Assembly: GCA_947450355.1 (NCBI GenBank)
Contig: CANFVB010000003.1
Coordinates: forward strand, 1 to 50,928
DNA length: 50,928 nt
DNA from: Bacteroidota bacterium
Lineage (GTDB): Bacteria; Bacteroidota; Bacteroidia; Flavobacteriales; Flavobacteriaceae
Reading direction: 5' to 3'
Both the position numbers and the translations under genes were made by a program. The number at the start of each line of letters is the position of its first letter. The first letter of the stretch is position 1. The notes under the pieces are model-generated. The model searched no databases. It had not been told where the DNA came from and saw nothing but the letters and a program-made list of their open reading frames with translations. Of this stretch, positions 26,392 through 34,845 are shown one piece after another.

Positions 26392-29232
26392 ATGTCAGCT
26401 CAAAAACGATTGTTCCTCCTCGATGCTTATGCTTTAATTTTTCGTGGTTATTATGCTTTTATAAAAAACCCAAGAATAAATTCAAAAGGTTTGGATACTT
26501 CTGCAATTATGGGATTTATGAATTCGTTGATGGATGTCATAAAACGCGAAAAACCAGATCATTTGGCTGTTGCATTTGACAATGGCGGAAGTCAATTGAG
26601 AAATGAGATTTTCCCAGAATACAAAGCCCATCGTGAAGCAACTCCTGATGCCATCAAAATTGCGGTACCTTATATTCAAGAATTATTAAAGGCGATGCAC
26701 ATTCCGATTATTGAGGTAAAAGGATATGAAGCCGATGATTTAATTGGTACAATTGCCAAACAAGCGGAAAAACAAAACTATAAAGTTTTTATGGTTACGC
26801 CCGATAAAGATTTTGCGCAATTGGTTTCCGAGAACATATTTATGTACAAACCTGCCCGAATGGGAAATGGAATTGAGATTTGGGGTATTCCTGAAGTTCT
26901 TGCAAAATTTGAAATTGAAAGACCAGACCAAGTAATCGATTTCTTAGGAATGATGGGCGATGCAGCCGATAATATTCCTGGACTTCCGGGTGTTGGTGAA
27001 GTTACAGCCAAAAAATTATTGAAAGAATTTGGCACGATGGAAAATCTTTTGGCAAATACCGATAAGCTAAAAGGGAAAATGAAAGAGAATATTGAAGCCA
27101 ATAAAGAAAAAGGAATTTTGTCTAAAACATTGGCAACAATTCTTTTGGATTGCCCAGTTGTTTTTGATGAAACGGATTATGAATTATCGACACCAGATGT
27201 TGATAAAACAGATGCGTTATTCAATGAATTGGAATTTAGAAGAATGGCGGAACAATTTGATGCCATTTTTAGAAAAGGCGGGGCTTCAACACAAATGAAT
27301 CCTGTTGACGAAGCCAAATTATACAAAAAACCGCAACCTAAAAACGAAGAACAATTTGACCTTTTTGGAAGTACACTTCACGATGAAACTTCAGATGAAA
27401 CGCGCCATCAATATTACAATACATTAGAAAATACAACCCATTTTTACCAAGTTATCCAAGGTGAATTGGGATTGAAATTACTTTTGCAAAATTTAGAAAA
27501 CCAAACTTCGGTATGTTTTGATACTGAAACAACTGGTTTAGACGCCTTGCACGCGGAATTAGTGGGAATTTCATTTTCGTATGAAAAAGGAAAAGGATTT
27601 TACGTTCCCTTCCCAGAAAATCAAGAAGAAGCACAAGTTTTAGTCAATAAATTGATTCCATTTTTTGAAAATGAAGGCATTGAAAAAATTGGTCAAAACT
27701 TAAAATACGATTTGAAAATACTTTCTAATTATGGAATTTCTGTAAAAGGAAAACTGTTTGATACGATGATTGCGCATTATCTGATTAATCCTGATATGCG
27801 TCATAATATGGATATTTTATCGGAAACCTATTTAAAATATGCTCCTAAATCTATTGAAGATTTAATTGGGAAAAAAGGTAAAAATCAACGGTCGATGCGC
27901 GATGTGGCATTGGAAGAAATCAAAGAATATGCCGTTGAAGATGCGGATGTAACGTTGCAATTGAAAGAAATTTTTACATTAGAATTAGAAAAAACAGAAA
28001 CCAAAAAACTCTTTGAAGAAATTGAAATTCCGTTGGTAAAAGTTTTAGCCGATATGGAAAAAGAAGGGATTCGAGTAGATGTTGATTTCTTGAAATCCTT
28101 GTCACACGATTTAGGAAATGACATCAAAAAATTGGAAACTACTATTTATGAAATCGCTGGTGAAAAATTCAATTTGGCTTCACCGAAACAATTAGGTGAT
28201 ATTTTATTTGACAAATTAAAAATTGGTGGTGCCAAACAAAAAAAGACAAAAACAGGGCAATATGCTACTGGCGAAGAGATTTTAAATTACTTGGTTAACG
28301 AGCACGAAATTGTAAAAGCAATTCTTGATTGGCGTCAATTAGTGAAGTTACAAAATACGTATGTTGATGCGTTGCCAAACCAAGTTGACGCCATTACGCA
28401 CCGAATTCACACTGACTATATGCAAACTGTGGCGGCAACGGGAAGGTTGAGTTCTAACAATCCGAACTTGCAAAATATTCCAATTCGAACAGAAAGAGGG
28501 CGTCAAATTAGAAAAGCATTTGTGGCTCGTGATGAAAATTACACCTTGGTTTCTGCGGATTATTCTCAAATAGAACTTCGAATTATTGCGGCTTTAAGTG
28601 GCGAAGAAAATATGATTCAATCGTTCCTTAATAATGAAGATATTCACAAGGCTACGGCTTCAAAAGTTTTCAATGTACCTTTAGAAGAAGTTACTCGCGA
28701 ACAAAGAAGTCACGCAAAAACTGTAAATTTTGGAATTATTTATGGGGTTTCTGCCTTTGGATTGAGCAATCAAACGTCGCTTTCTCGTTCAGAAAGTTCG
28801 GCATTGATTGAAGCGTATTATCAAACTTATCCACGATTAAAAGCCTATATAAATGAGCAAATTCAGTTTGCGAGAGAACACGGATATACGCAAACTATTT
28901 TAGGAAGACGCCGTTATTTGAAAGATATAAATTCTCAAAATGCAATTGTTCGTGGTGGCGCAGAACGAAATGCAGTAAACGCACCAATTCAAGGAAGCGC
29001 AGCAGATATTATAAAAATTGCAATGATTAATATTCACAAAAAACTAACTGATGAAAATTGGAAAAGTAAAATGCTTTTGCAAGTTCACGATGAGTTGGTT
29101 TTTGATGTTCACAATTCTGAATTAGAAAAAATCCAACCGATGATTAAGTATGAAATGGAAAATGCATTTACATTAAATGTTCCGTTGACTGTTGAAATTG
29201 GGCAGGGAAAAGATTGGTTGGCGGCGCATTAA
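26392..29232 (+). CDS. polA: DNA polymerase I with 5' nuclease, proofreading and polymerase domains
   Basis: Full-length 946-residue enzyme for Okazaki-fragment processing and repair. The 5' nuclease domain occupies about residues 1-290 (FLLDAYALIFRGYYAF, AFDNGG, EADDLIGT, MMGDAADNIPG). The 3'-5' exonuclease keeps its metal ligands (FDTETTG with D377/E379, NLKYDLK, EDADVT), so it should proofread. Polymerase motif A is SADYSQIELR (D723), motif B is RSHAKTVNFGIIYG, and motif C is QVHDELVF (D900). The ATG at 26392 gives the expected N-terminus MSAQKRLFLLDAY. It stands alone, divergent from the response regulator and convergent with the LacI-family gene. Confidence 0.97.
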   Translation: MSAQKRLFLLDAYALIFRGYYAFIKNPRINSKGLDTSAIMGFMNSLMDVIKREKPDHLAVAFDNGGSQLRNEIFPEYKAHREATPDAIKIAVPYIQELLKAMHIPIIEVKGYEADDLIGTIAKQAEKQNYKVFMVTPDKDFAQLVSENIFMYKPARMGNGIEIWGIPEVLAKFEIERPDQVIDFLGMMGDAADNIPGLPGVGEVTAKKLLKEFGTMENLLANTDKLKGKMKENIEANKEKGILSKTLATILLDCPVVFDETDYELSTPDVDKTDALFNELEFRRMAEQFDAIFRKGGASTQMNPVDEAKLYKKPQPKNEEQFDLFGSTLHDETSDETRHQYYNTLENTTHFYQVIQGELGLKLLLQNLENQTSVCFDTETTGLDALHAELVGISFSYEKGKGFYVPFPENQEEAQVLVNKLIPFFENEGIEKIGQNLKYDLKILSNYGISVKGKLFDTMIAHYLINPDMRHNMDILSETYLKYAPKSIEDLIGKKGKNQRSMRDVALEEIKEYAVEDADVTLQLKEIFTLELEKTETKKLFEEIEIPLVKVLADMEKEGIRVDVDFLKSLSHDLGNDIKKLETTIYEIAGEKFNLASPKQLGDILFDKLKIGGAKQKKTKTGQYATGEEILNYLVNEHEIVKAILDWRQLVKLQNTYVDALPNQVDAITHRIHTDYMQTVAATGRLSSNNPNLQNIPIRTERGRQIRKAFVARDENYTLVSADYSQIELRIIAALSGEENMIQSFLNNEDIHKATASKVFNVPLEEVTREQRSHAKTVNFGIIYGVSAFGLSNQTSLSRSESSALIEAYYQTYPRLKAYINEQIQFAREHGYTQTILGRRRYLKDINSQNAIVRGGAERNAVNAPIQGSAADIIKIAMINIHKKLTDENWKSKMLLQVHDELVFDVHNSELEKIQPMIKYEMENAFTLNVPLTVEIGQGKDWLAAH

Positions 29233-29261
29233 AAGAATAACTGTTTCTTTTGAACCTTAAC

Positions 29262-30287
29262 CTATAATTTTTTAGTAGACTCTCTTTCTCGTAATTCGGT
29301 TTTAATAACAGTGGTTTTATAAGGATTTTCTTCTTCTTTACTTTCAAGTCTTTCGATAAGCAATTTCGCAGCGGCTTCCCCAATTTCAGGGCCGTGCTGA
29401 CTTACCGTGGTTAAACTTGGAGACAAACGTCTTGAAGCCAAAATACCATCTGCAAAACCAATTATTGAAAGGTTTTCTGGAATTTTATAACCTCGTTTAA
29501 GTCCAATTCTCAAAGCGGCAACAGAGTCGGTTTCGTCTAAAGCGAAAATTCCATCGATAGTATTATTTTCAAAAACATTTTCAATTTTATCTTTCAAATC
29601 ATCTTCAGAATCGGTTCTGACAATTAAATTTTGATTGATTGAAATATTGTTGTCTTCCAAAGCTTTTACATATCCTTCATATCTCAATTTTCCAACACTC
29701 AAATTATCAATTGAAGAAAACAACGCAACATTCTTGCACCCTAAATCAATTAAATGTTGGGTAGCATTTCTTGCAGAATCAAAATCGTCAACGGTTACTT
29801 TGTCGCAATCAACTTCTTCGGTTGTTCTGTCAAACATAACAATTGGAGTTCCGTCGTTTATGATTTCTTTGAAATGACTGTATTCTTGTAATTTTTGAGC
29901 TTCTTCAGAAATCGACAAAATAAACCCATCAATAGTCCCATTACTTAAAATTTCGAGTGCGTGAATTTCTTTTTCAATGGATTCATTAGAAATACACATA
30001 ATAACGTTATATCCTTTGGCTTCAGCTACTTTTTCAATTCCTGTGAAAACTTTAGCGAAAAAAGAATTTAATATATTTGGAATAATTACACCTATGGTTT
30101 TAGTTTTTCTGCTTTTTAGGTTGATACCAATAACATTCGGTTTGTAATTTTTTAATTTCGCATATTCTTTAATTCTGATTTTAGTTTGAACACTAATTTC
30201 AGGGCTATCGTTTAGTGCTTTCGAAACCGTAGAAACAGAAACGAGAAGTTCTTTAGCAATTTGTTTTAGGGTAGCTTTGGATTTCAT
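29262..30287 (-). CDS. LacI-family transcriptional regulator
   Basis: Regulator of 341 residues. The N-terminal LacI helix-turn-helix is TLKQIAKELLVSVSTVSKAL, with hinge region KNYKPNVIGINLKSRKTKTIG. A periplasmic-binding-protein-like effector domain follows (IGVIIPNILNSFFAKVFTGI, DGFILSIS, PIVMFDR, GIFALDETDSVAALRIG, LSIIGFADG). Such regulators usually respond to a sugar and control sugar-use genes, but no carbohydrate operon is adjacent, so target and effector cannot be inferred. It converges on polA with 29 bp between stops. Confidence 0.92.
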   Translation of the reverse strand: MKSKATLKQIAKELLVSVSTVSKALNDSPEISVQTKIRIKEYAKLKNYKPNVIGINLKSRKTKTIGVIIPNILNSFFAKVFTGIEKVAEAKGYNVIMCISNESIEKEIHALEILSNGTIDGFILSISEEAQKLQEYSHFKEIINDGTPIVMFDRTTEEVDCDKVTVDDFDSARNATQHLIDLGCKNVALFSSIDNLSVGKLRYEGYVKALEDNNISINQNLIVRTDSEDDLKDKIENVFENNTIDGIFALDETDSVAALRIGLKRGYKIPENLSIIGFADGILASRRLSPSLTTVSQHGPEIGEAAAKLLIERLESKEEENPYKTTVIKTELRERESTKKL

Positions 30288-30532
30288 TATAAATGTAATT
30301 AAATGTAAAAGTATGAAAAACGAAACAATTTATTTAAAAAAAATGAAAATGTTAACTGCTTTTTAATGTAAAAAAGTCATTTGCATTAAATAAAAATCAA
30401 CTATTTAAGAAATTAGACGCTGAAATTCATTAAAATCAAATAGAATTAAGAGCTGATTTATAATTGTAATGCTTTAATTTAAAGAATATTTTAGGGTAAT
30501 AAATGATGCTTTAAAATAATCTTAATCAGGTA
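30288..30532. other. Intergenic region upstream of the LacI gene and rplM
   Basis: About 245 bp of AT-rich sequence between divergent genes; the rplM promoter follows at 30533. I see no RNA gene, no LacI-type operator palindrome and no consensus promoter for the LacI-family gene in it. Confidence 0.45.
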
Positions 30533-30606
30533 TTTGTATTTAAAATAATTAATTGTACTTTTGCAACCCCTTTATTGGGGATGGAATGTTTAATTAAAAA
30601 TATATT
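30533..30606 (+). promoter_or_regulatory. rplM operon promoter and short leader
   Basis: TTTG (30533-30536), 19 bp, TACTTTTG (30556-30563): an exact Bacteroidota promoter match. The predicted transcript begins close to a CCCC-TTTATT-GGGG hairpin (30567-30580). A 12-codon reading frame (30581-30619) starts right after the hairpin and overlaps the rplM start. Confidence 0.75.
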
Positions 30607-31062
30607 ATGGACGCATTAAGCTACAAGACACAATCAGCAAGCAAAGCCACCGTTACAAAAGAGTGGATCATTGTTGATGCAGATGGGCATAACTTAGGTC
30701 GTCTTGCTTCAAAAGTCGCAATGATTTTGAGAGGTAAGTACAAACCAAGTTACACACCACACGTCGACTGCGGAGATAACGTGATCGTTATCAACTCAGA
30801 GAAAATTAACCTTACAGGTAAAAAAATGGATGAAAAAACATACATCCGTCACACTGGTTACCCTGGAGGACAAAGAACTTTAACTGCTAAAGTATTGCAA
30901 GCAAAAAACCCTGCATTATTAGTAGAAAAAGCCGTAAAAGGAATGTTACCTAAAAACAAATTAGGAGCGGAACTTTTTAGAAATTTAAATGTTGTTGTAG
31001 GTTCAGAGCACAAACAAGGAGCTCAAAAACCTAAAACTGTTAACCTAAACGATCTTAAGTAA
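30607..31062 (+). CDS. rplM: 50S ribosomal protein L13
   Basis: Large-subunit ribosomal protein, 151 residues. Recognised by KEWIIVDADGHNLGRLASKVA, the YTPHVDCGDNVIVINSEKI segment, and HTGYPGG with KGMLPKNKLG. Length and motifs are normal. It is the first gene of the translation cluster, with a consensus promoter 44 bp upstream. Its stop overlaps the rpsI start by one base (TAATG), the common coupled L13-S9 arrangement. Confidence 0.98.
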   Translation: MDALSYKTQSASKATVTKEWIIVDADGHNLGRLASKVAMILRGKYKPSYTPHVDCGDNVIVINSEKINLTGKKMDEKTYIRHTGYPGGQRTLTAKVLQAKNPALLVEKAVKGMLPKNKLGAELFRNLNVVVGSEHKQGAQKPKTVNLNDLK

Positions 31063-31448
31063 TGGGAGTTATTCACAAAATCGGTAGAAGAAAAACCGCT
31101 GTTGCACGTGTTTATGTTTCGGAAGGAACAGGAGTTATCGTTGTAAACAAAAAACCTTTTGCAACTTATTTTCCAACAGCTACTTTACAGTACAAAGTTT
31201 TGCAAGCAATGTCATTAACTGACAATGTTTCTAACTATGATGTAAAAGTAAATGTTTACGGAGGTGGTTCAACAGGTCAAGCAGAAGCTGTGAGAATGGC
31301 AATTGCAAGAGTTATGTGTGAAGTTGGCGAAGGAAACAGAGCCATCTTGAAACCAGAAGGTTTATTGACAAGAGATCCAAGAATGGTTGAACGTAAGAAA
31401 TTCGGTCAGAAGAAAGCTCGTAAGAGATTCCAATTCTCTAAACGTTAA
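31062..31448 (+). CDS. rpsI: 30S ribosomal protein S9
   Basis: Small-subunit ribosomal protein, 128 residues. The N-terminus IHKIGRRKTAVARVYV, the internal VYGGGSTGQAEAVRMAIARV and the basic C-terminal tail ending RKRFQFSKR are diagnostic; the tail reaches the P-site tRNA in known ribosomes. It overlaps the last base of rplM and is translationally coupled. A structured 187-bp gap follows before rpsB. Confidence 0.98.
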   Translation: MGVIHKIGRRKTAVARVYVSEGTGVIVVNKKPFATYFPTATLQYKVLQAMSLTDNVSNYDVKVNVYGGGSTGQAEAVRMAIARVMCEVGEGNRAILKPEGLLTRDPRMVERKKFGQKKARKRFQFSKR

Positions 31449-31635
31449 TAGTACCTGTCTTGTTCTATTGGAACAAGGCATCGTTTATTTAATAAATTTA
31501 AAACAATGTTGTTGTTGCTCGTTGAGGCGAGAATTAGTTTAGCATCTAAATAAGTCAAAAGTCTTAAAGTCGAAAGTCTTAAAGTCGTATCAAAGAGACC
31601 TATTGCTAATCAACAGAACGTAAACTAAAGAAAAA
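31449..31635 (+). promoter_or_regulatory. Structured leader upstream of rpsB
   Basis: This 187-bp gap holds a strong hairpin (31456-31480; arms TGTCTTGTTC and GAACAAGGCA, loop TATTG) and a smaller one (CTCG / CGAG, 31518-31531). A direct repeat of the 15-mer AAAGTCTTAAAGTCG follows, twice back to back (31558-31587). There is no T-run after the first hairpin, so it looks like a leader structure rather than a terminator. A ribosomal-protein autoregulatory leader is possible; this is inference. Confidence 0.45.
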
Positions 31636-32505
31636 ATGTCAAACAAAGTAGAAGTAAAAGAATTACTAGAAGCAGGTGTTCACTTTGGACACATGACTAG
31701 AAAATGGGATCCAAATATGGCTCCATACATTTATATGGAACGTAATGGTATTCACATTATCAATCTATATAAAACTGCAGCAAAAATTGAAGAAGCAAAT
31801 GACGCTTTGAAAAAAATCGCTGCATCAGGTAGAAAAATATTATTTGTTGCTACCAAAAAACAAGCAAAAGATATCGTTGCTGAAAAAGCAAAAGCTGCAA
31901 ACATGCCTTACATCACAGAAAGATGGCCTGGTGGAATGCTAACTAACTTCGTAACTATTCGTAAAGCCGTTAAAAAAATGGCAACTATTGATAAAATGAA
32001 GAAAGATGGTACATTCATGACACTTTCTAAAAAAGAGCGTTTGCAAGTTGATCGTCTTCGTGCTAAATTAGAGAAAAATTTAGGTTCAATTTCAGATATG
32101 TCAAGACTTCCAGCTGCGTTATTCGTAGTTGATATTAAAGCAGAACACATCGCAATTAAAGAAGCTCAAAAATTAAACATTCCAGTTTTTGCAATGGTTG
32201 ATACCAATTCTGACCCAAGAGAGGTTGAATACGTAATTCCATCAAACGATGATGCTTCAAAATCAATCGATAAAATTCTAACTTTAGTAACTGCTGCCAT
32301 TATTGATGGACTTGCTAACAGAACTTCTGATAAAGAAGGTGATGCGGAAGAAACTCCTGCTGCACAAGTAGAAGCTGTAGTAGCTCCTGCTGCTGTAGTT
32401 GAAGAAGTTGCCCCTGTAGCAGATGTTGAGGTTGTTGCTCCTGCTGTTGAAGCAGAAGTTGAAACTCCTGCAGCTGAAACAGAAGCTCCTGCAACTGAAG
32501 AATAA
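31636..32505 (+). CDS. rpsB: 30S ribosomal protein S2 with acidic Ala/Glu/Val-rich tail
   Basis: Small-subunit ribosomal protein of 289 residues. The core is clear: LLEAGVHFGHMTRKWDPNMAPYI, ILFVATKKQAKDIV, ERWPGGMLTNF, and PVFAMVDTNSDPREVEYVIP. About 55 C-terminal residues after the core (from about 234) are low-complexity repeats of EE/VAPA/EVE type, predicted to be disordered. Many Bacteroidota S2 proteins have such tails, as I recall. It is followed by tsf, the usual S2/EF-Ts pairing. Confidence 0.98.
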   Translation: MSNKVEVKELLEAGVHFGHMTRKWDPNMAPYIYMERNGIHIINLYKTAAKIEEANDALKKIAASGRKILFVATKKQAKDIVAEKAKAANMPYITERWPGGMLTNFVTIRKAVKKMATIDKMKKDGTFMTLSKKERLQVDRLRAKLEKNLGSISDMSRLPAALFVVDIKAEHIAIKEAQKLNIPVFAMVDTNSDPREVEYVIPSNDDASKSIDKILTLVTAAIIDGLANRTSDKEGDAEETPAAQVEAVVAPAAVVEEVAPVADVEVVAPAVEAEVETPAAETEAPATEE

Positions 32506-32513
32506 AAAATATA

Positions 32514-32608
32514 TTTAAAGATTGGAAGATTTAAAGATTACTTAATGTGTTGATTTAAAATTAGCATTATTTTTATTCTTTAAATTTTTCAGTCTTTTAA
32601 TCTTTAAA
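32514..32608 (+). repeat. Inverted TTTAAAGATT repeats in the rpsB-tsf gap
   Basis: TTTAAAGATT at 32514-32523 is the exact reverse complement of AATCTTTAAA at 32599-32608. A second TTTAAAGATT follows the first within 10 bp, and a matching CTTTAAATTT lies near 32579. The gap can therefore fold as a long, weak stem across most of its length. It may be a tsf leader or simply an intergenic repeat of a kind I believe is common in Flavobacterium. Confidence 0.45.
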
Positions 32609-32618
32609 TTAAAAAATT

Positions 32619-33443
32619 ATGGCAACTATAACTGCTGCAGACGTAAATAAATTAAGAACAATCACAGGTGCAGGTATGATGGACTGCAAAAAAGCATTAG
32701 TAGAATCTGATGGAGATTTTGATTTAGCAATTGAAAACCTTCGTAAGAAAGGTCAAAAAGTTGCTGCAAACAGATCGGACAGAGAATCTACTGAAGGAGC
32801 TGCAATTGCGGTTGTAAATGCTGATAAAACTGCTGGTGTTGTTATCACATTAAACTGTGAAACTGACTTCGTAGGAATGAACGAAAGCTTCGTGAAAATG
32901 GCTACAGATATGGCTAACTTGGCTTTGAACTTCAATACTAAAGAAGAATTTTTAGCAGCTGATTTCAACGGAATTACTGTTGCTGATAAATTAATCGAGC
33001 AAACAGGAGTTATCGGTGAGAAATTAGAAATCAGAACTTTCGAAAAATTAGAAGGTGCTTTCATCGGATCATACATTCACTCTGGAAACAAAATCGCTAC
33101 TTTAACTGCTTTATCTGCAAATATTGAAGGAGCTGACGAAGTTGCTAGAAACGTATCAATGCAAGCGGCAGCAATGGCTCCAATCGCTTTGAACGAAGAT
33201 GGTGTTGATGCAGATATTATTTCAAAAGAAATTGAAATTGCAAAAGATGTTTTACGTCAAGAAGGAAAACCAGAAGCAATGTTAGATAATATCGCAAAAG
33301 GTAAATTAGCACGTTTCTTTAAAGACAATACTTTAGTAAACCAAGATTATATCAAGGATAGTAAAATGAGCGTTGCTGCTTATGTTCAATCTTTAGATAA
33401 AAACTTAGTTGTTACAGGTTTCAAAAGAGCGGCTTTAGGTTAA
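32619..33443 (+). CDS. tsf: Translation elongation factor Ts
   Basis: Guanine-nucleotide exchange factor for EF-Tu, 274 residues. The N-terminal UBA-like domain has VNKLRTITGAGMMDCKKALV and the exchange motif VALxxxTDFV appears as TLNCETDFVGMNESF. Length is typical for short EF-Ts. It is the last gene of the rplM-rpsI-rpsB-tsf cluster, with an inverted repeat and a terminator downstream. Confidence 0.98.
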   Translation: MATITAADVNKLRTITGAGMMDCKKALVESDGDFDLAIENLRKKGQKVAANRSDRESTEGAAIAVVNADKTAGVVITLNCETDFVGMNESFVKMATDMANLALNFNTKEEFLAADFNGITVADKLIEQTGVIGEKLEIRTFEKLEGAFIGSYIHSGNKIATLTALSANIEGADEVARNVSMQAAAMAPIALNEDGVDADIISKEIEIAKDVLRQEGKPEAMLDNIAKGKLARFFKDNTLVNQDYIKDSKMSVAAYVQSLDKNLVVTGFKRAALG

Positions 33444-33451
33444 AACTAATT

Positions 33452-33484
33452 TTAGATATTTGAATTTGAACTTCAAATATCTAA
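33452..33484 (+). terminator. Inverted repeat directly after tsf
   Basis: Perfect 13-bp arms TTAGATATTTGAA (33452-33464) and TTCAAATATCTAA (33472-33484), loop of 7. It starts 8 bp after the tsf stop. There is no T-run after it, so it may stabilise the 3' end; the true terminator follows at 33499. Confidence 0.5.
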
Positions 33485-33498
33485 TCAATATATTAAAT

Positions 33499-33532
33499 TC
33501 CATTTCGAAGCAATTTGAAATGGATTTTTTTT
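33499..33532 (+). terminator. Rho-independent terminator of the ribosomal cluster
   Basis: Arms TCCATTTC (33499-33506) and GAAATGGA (33517-33524) followed by eight T. The T-run abuts the -7 element of the next gene, so terminator and promoter are packed end to end. Confidence 0.8.
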
Positions 33533-33539
33533 ATATTTG
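33532..33539 (+). promoter_or_regulatory. -7 element of the tag promoter
   Basis: TATATTTG begins at the last T of the preceding terminator. It predicts a start near 33545, consistent with the ATG at 33561 and not with the in-frame TTG at 33537. Confidence 0.55.
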
Positions 33540-33560
33540 AAACTGTCAAAAACAACTACG

Positions 33561-34121
33561 ATGGAAGAAAAAATTAGATGCAAATGGTGCGTTGGAATCG
33601 ATATTTACGAAAAATACCACGATGAAGAATGGGGCGTCCCTGTTTATGACGACCAAAAATTATTTGAGTTTCTTATTTTAGAAACGTTTCAAGCGGGATT
33701 GAGTTGGATTACAATATTAAAAAAAAGAGAAAATTTTCGATTGGCTTTTGATGACTTTAACTATTCAAAAGTAGCGTTGTATTCTGAAGATAAAATCCAA
33801 GAATTAATGCAAAATTCGGGAATTATTCGCAACCAATTGAAGATTCGTTCAGCGGTCTCGAATGCTATTTCATTTATGAAAATACAGGAAGAATTTGGAA
33901 GCTTCAGTAAATACATTTGGGGATTTACAAATAACAAACCTATTGTCAATACTCCTAAAACACTAAAAGAAGTTCCAGCTACTACTCCACTTTCGGATTC
34001 AATTAGCAACGATTTAAAGAAACGAGGCTTTAAATTTGTAGGATCAACGGTCGTTTACGCTCATCTTCAAGCCACAGGAATGGTTAACGATCACGTAGAA
34101 GATTGCTGGAAAAGAAGTTAA
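33561..34121 (+). CDS. tag: DNA-3-methyladenine glycosylase I
   Basis: Base-excision repair enzyme that removes 3-methyladenine; 186 residues. Recognised by RCKWC, YHDEEWGVPVYDDQKLFEFLILETFQAGLSW (positions about 17-47) and the C-terminal NDHVEDCW. The N-terminal Cys/His and C-terminal His/Cys are in place for the zinc site known in Tag. The ATG at 33561 is preferred to a TTG at 33537, which overlaps the promoter. Its stop overlaps the convergent aat stop by 4 bp. Confidence 0.95.
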   Translation: MEEKIRCKWCVGIDIYEKYHDEEWGVPVYDDQKLFEFLILETFQAGLSWITILKKRENFRLAFDDFNYSKVALYSEDKIQELMQNSGIIRNQLKIRSAVSNAISFMKIQEEFGSFSKYIWGFTNNKPIVNTPKTLKEVPATTPLSDSISNDLKKRGFKFVGSTVVYAHLQATGMVNDHVEDCWKRS

Positions 34122-34759
34122 GAATCTTCATTCAAAATTTTCATAAAATCTTCTCTATCAATTTCCTTACAACCCAAACTTTCAAGATGTTCATTATAAA
34201 CTTGACAATCTAATACTTTATAATTGTCATTTTTTAATTTGTTTGCCAATGAAATAAAAGCAACTTTGGAAGCATTACTAACTTTGGAAAACATACTCTC
34301 TCCACAGAATACATTTCCTAAATCGATACCATATAATCCACCAACTAATTCTTCATTTTGCCAAACTTCAACAGATTTTGCAATACCTAATTTATGAAGA
34401 TTACAATACGCTTCAATCATTTCATTGCTAATCCAAGTTCCACTTTGCCCATCTCTTTTAATGGAACGACAGTTGGAAATAACCGCTTTGAAATCTTGAT
34501 TAAAAGTAACTTTAAAAACATTTCTATTGAGGATATTCCGCATACTTTTTGAAATAATTAAATCCTCGAAAAATAGAACCATTCTTGAGCTTGGCGCCCA
34601 CCAAAGAATAGGTTCGCCAGGATTAAACCACGGAAAAATCCCGCTTTTATAAGCCAACAATAATCTTTCGGAAGACAAATCCCCTCCCATGGCAAGAATC
34701 CCTTCGGAAGTTGCTTCATTCACAGAAGGGAAATAGAGAACATCTGAAATTAGGTACAT
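34118..34759 (-). CDS. aat: Leucyl/phenylalanyl-tRNA--protein transferase
   Basis: Adds Leu or Phe from charged tRNA to N-terminal Lys/Arg of proteins, creating N-degrons for ClpS/ClpAP; cytosolic, 213 residues. Diagnostic segments are FPSVNEATSEGILAMGGDLS, YKSGIFPWFNPGEPILWWAP, GTWISNEMIEAY and the GGLYGIDLGNVFCGESMFS core. Length is normal. It converges with tag (4-bp overlap of the ends) and is divergent from the PAP2 pair. Confidence 0.96.
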   Translation of the reverse strand: MYLISDVLYFPSVNEATSEGILAMGGDLSSERLLLAYKSGIFPWFNPGEPILWWAPSSRMVLFFEDLIISKSMRNILNRNVFKVTFNQDFKAVISNCRSIKRDGQSGTWISNEMIEAYCNLHKLGIAKSVEVWQNEELVGGLYGIDLGNVFCGESMFSKVSNASKVAFISLANKLKNDNYKVLDCQVYNEHLESLGCKEIDREDFMKILNEDS

Positions 34760-34821
34760 ATTTATTAAGGGAAATTAAGTAGAATTTAAAAGTAAAAAAT
34801 AAAAATAAGCAAAATTTACAA

Positions 34822-34829
34822 TATCTTTG
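34822..34829 (+). promoter_or_regulatory. -7 element of the PAP2 operon promoter
   Basis: TATCTTTG, 16 bp upstream of the ATG at 34846; exact TAnnTTTG match without a TTG at -33. Confidence 0.5.
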
Positions 34830-34845
34830 GCGAAAATTTGTTTAA

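Noticed and set aside
33537..33560. TTG start extending tag upstream
   Set aside because: It overlaps the -7 element TATATTTG; the ATG at 33561 matches the family N-terminus.
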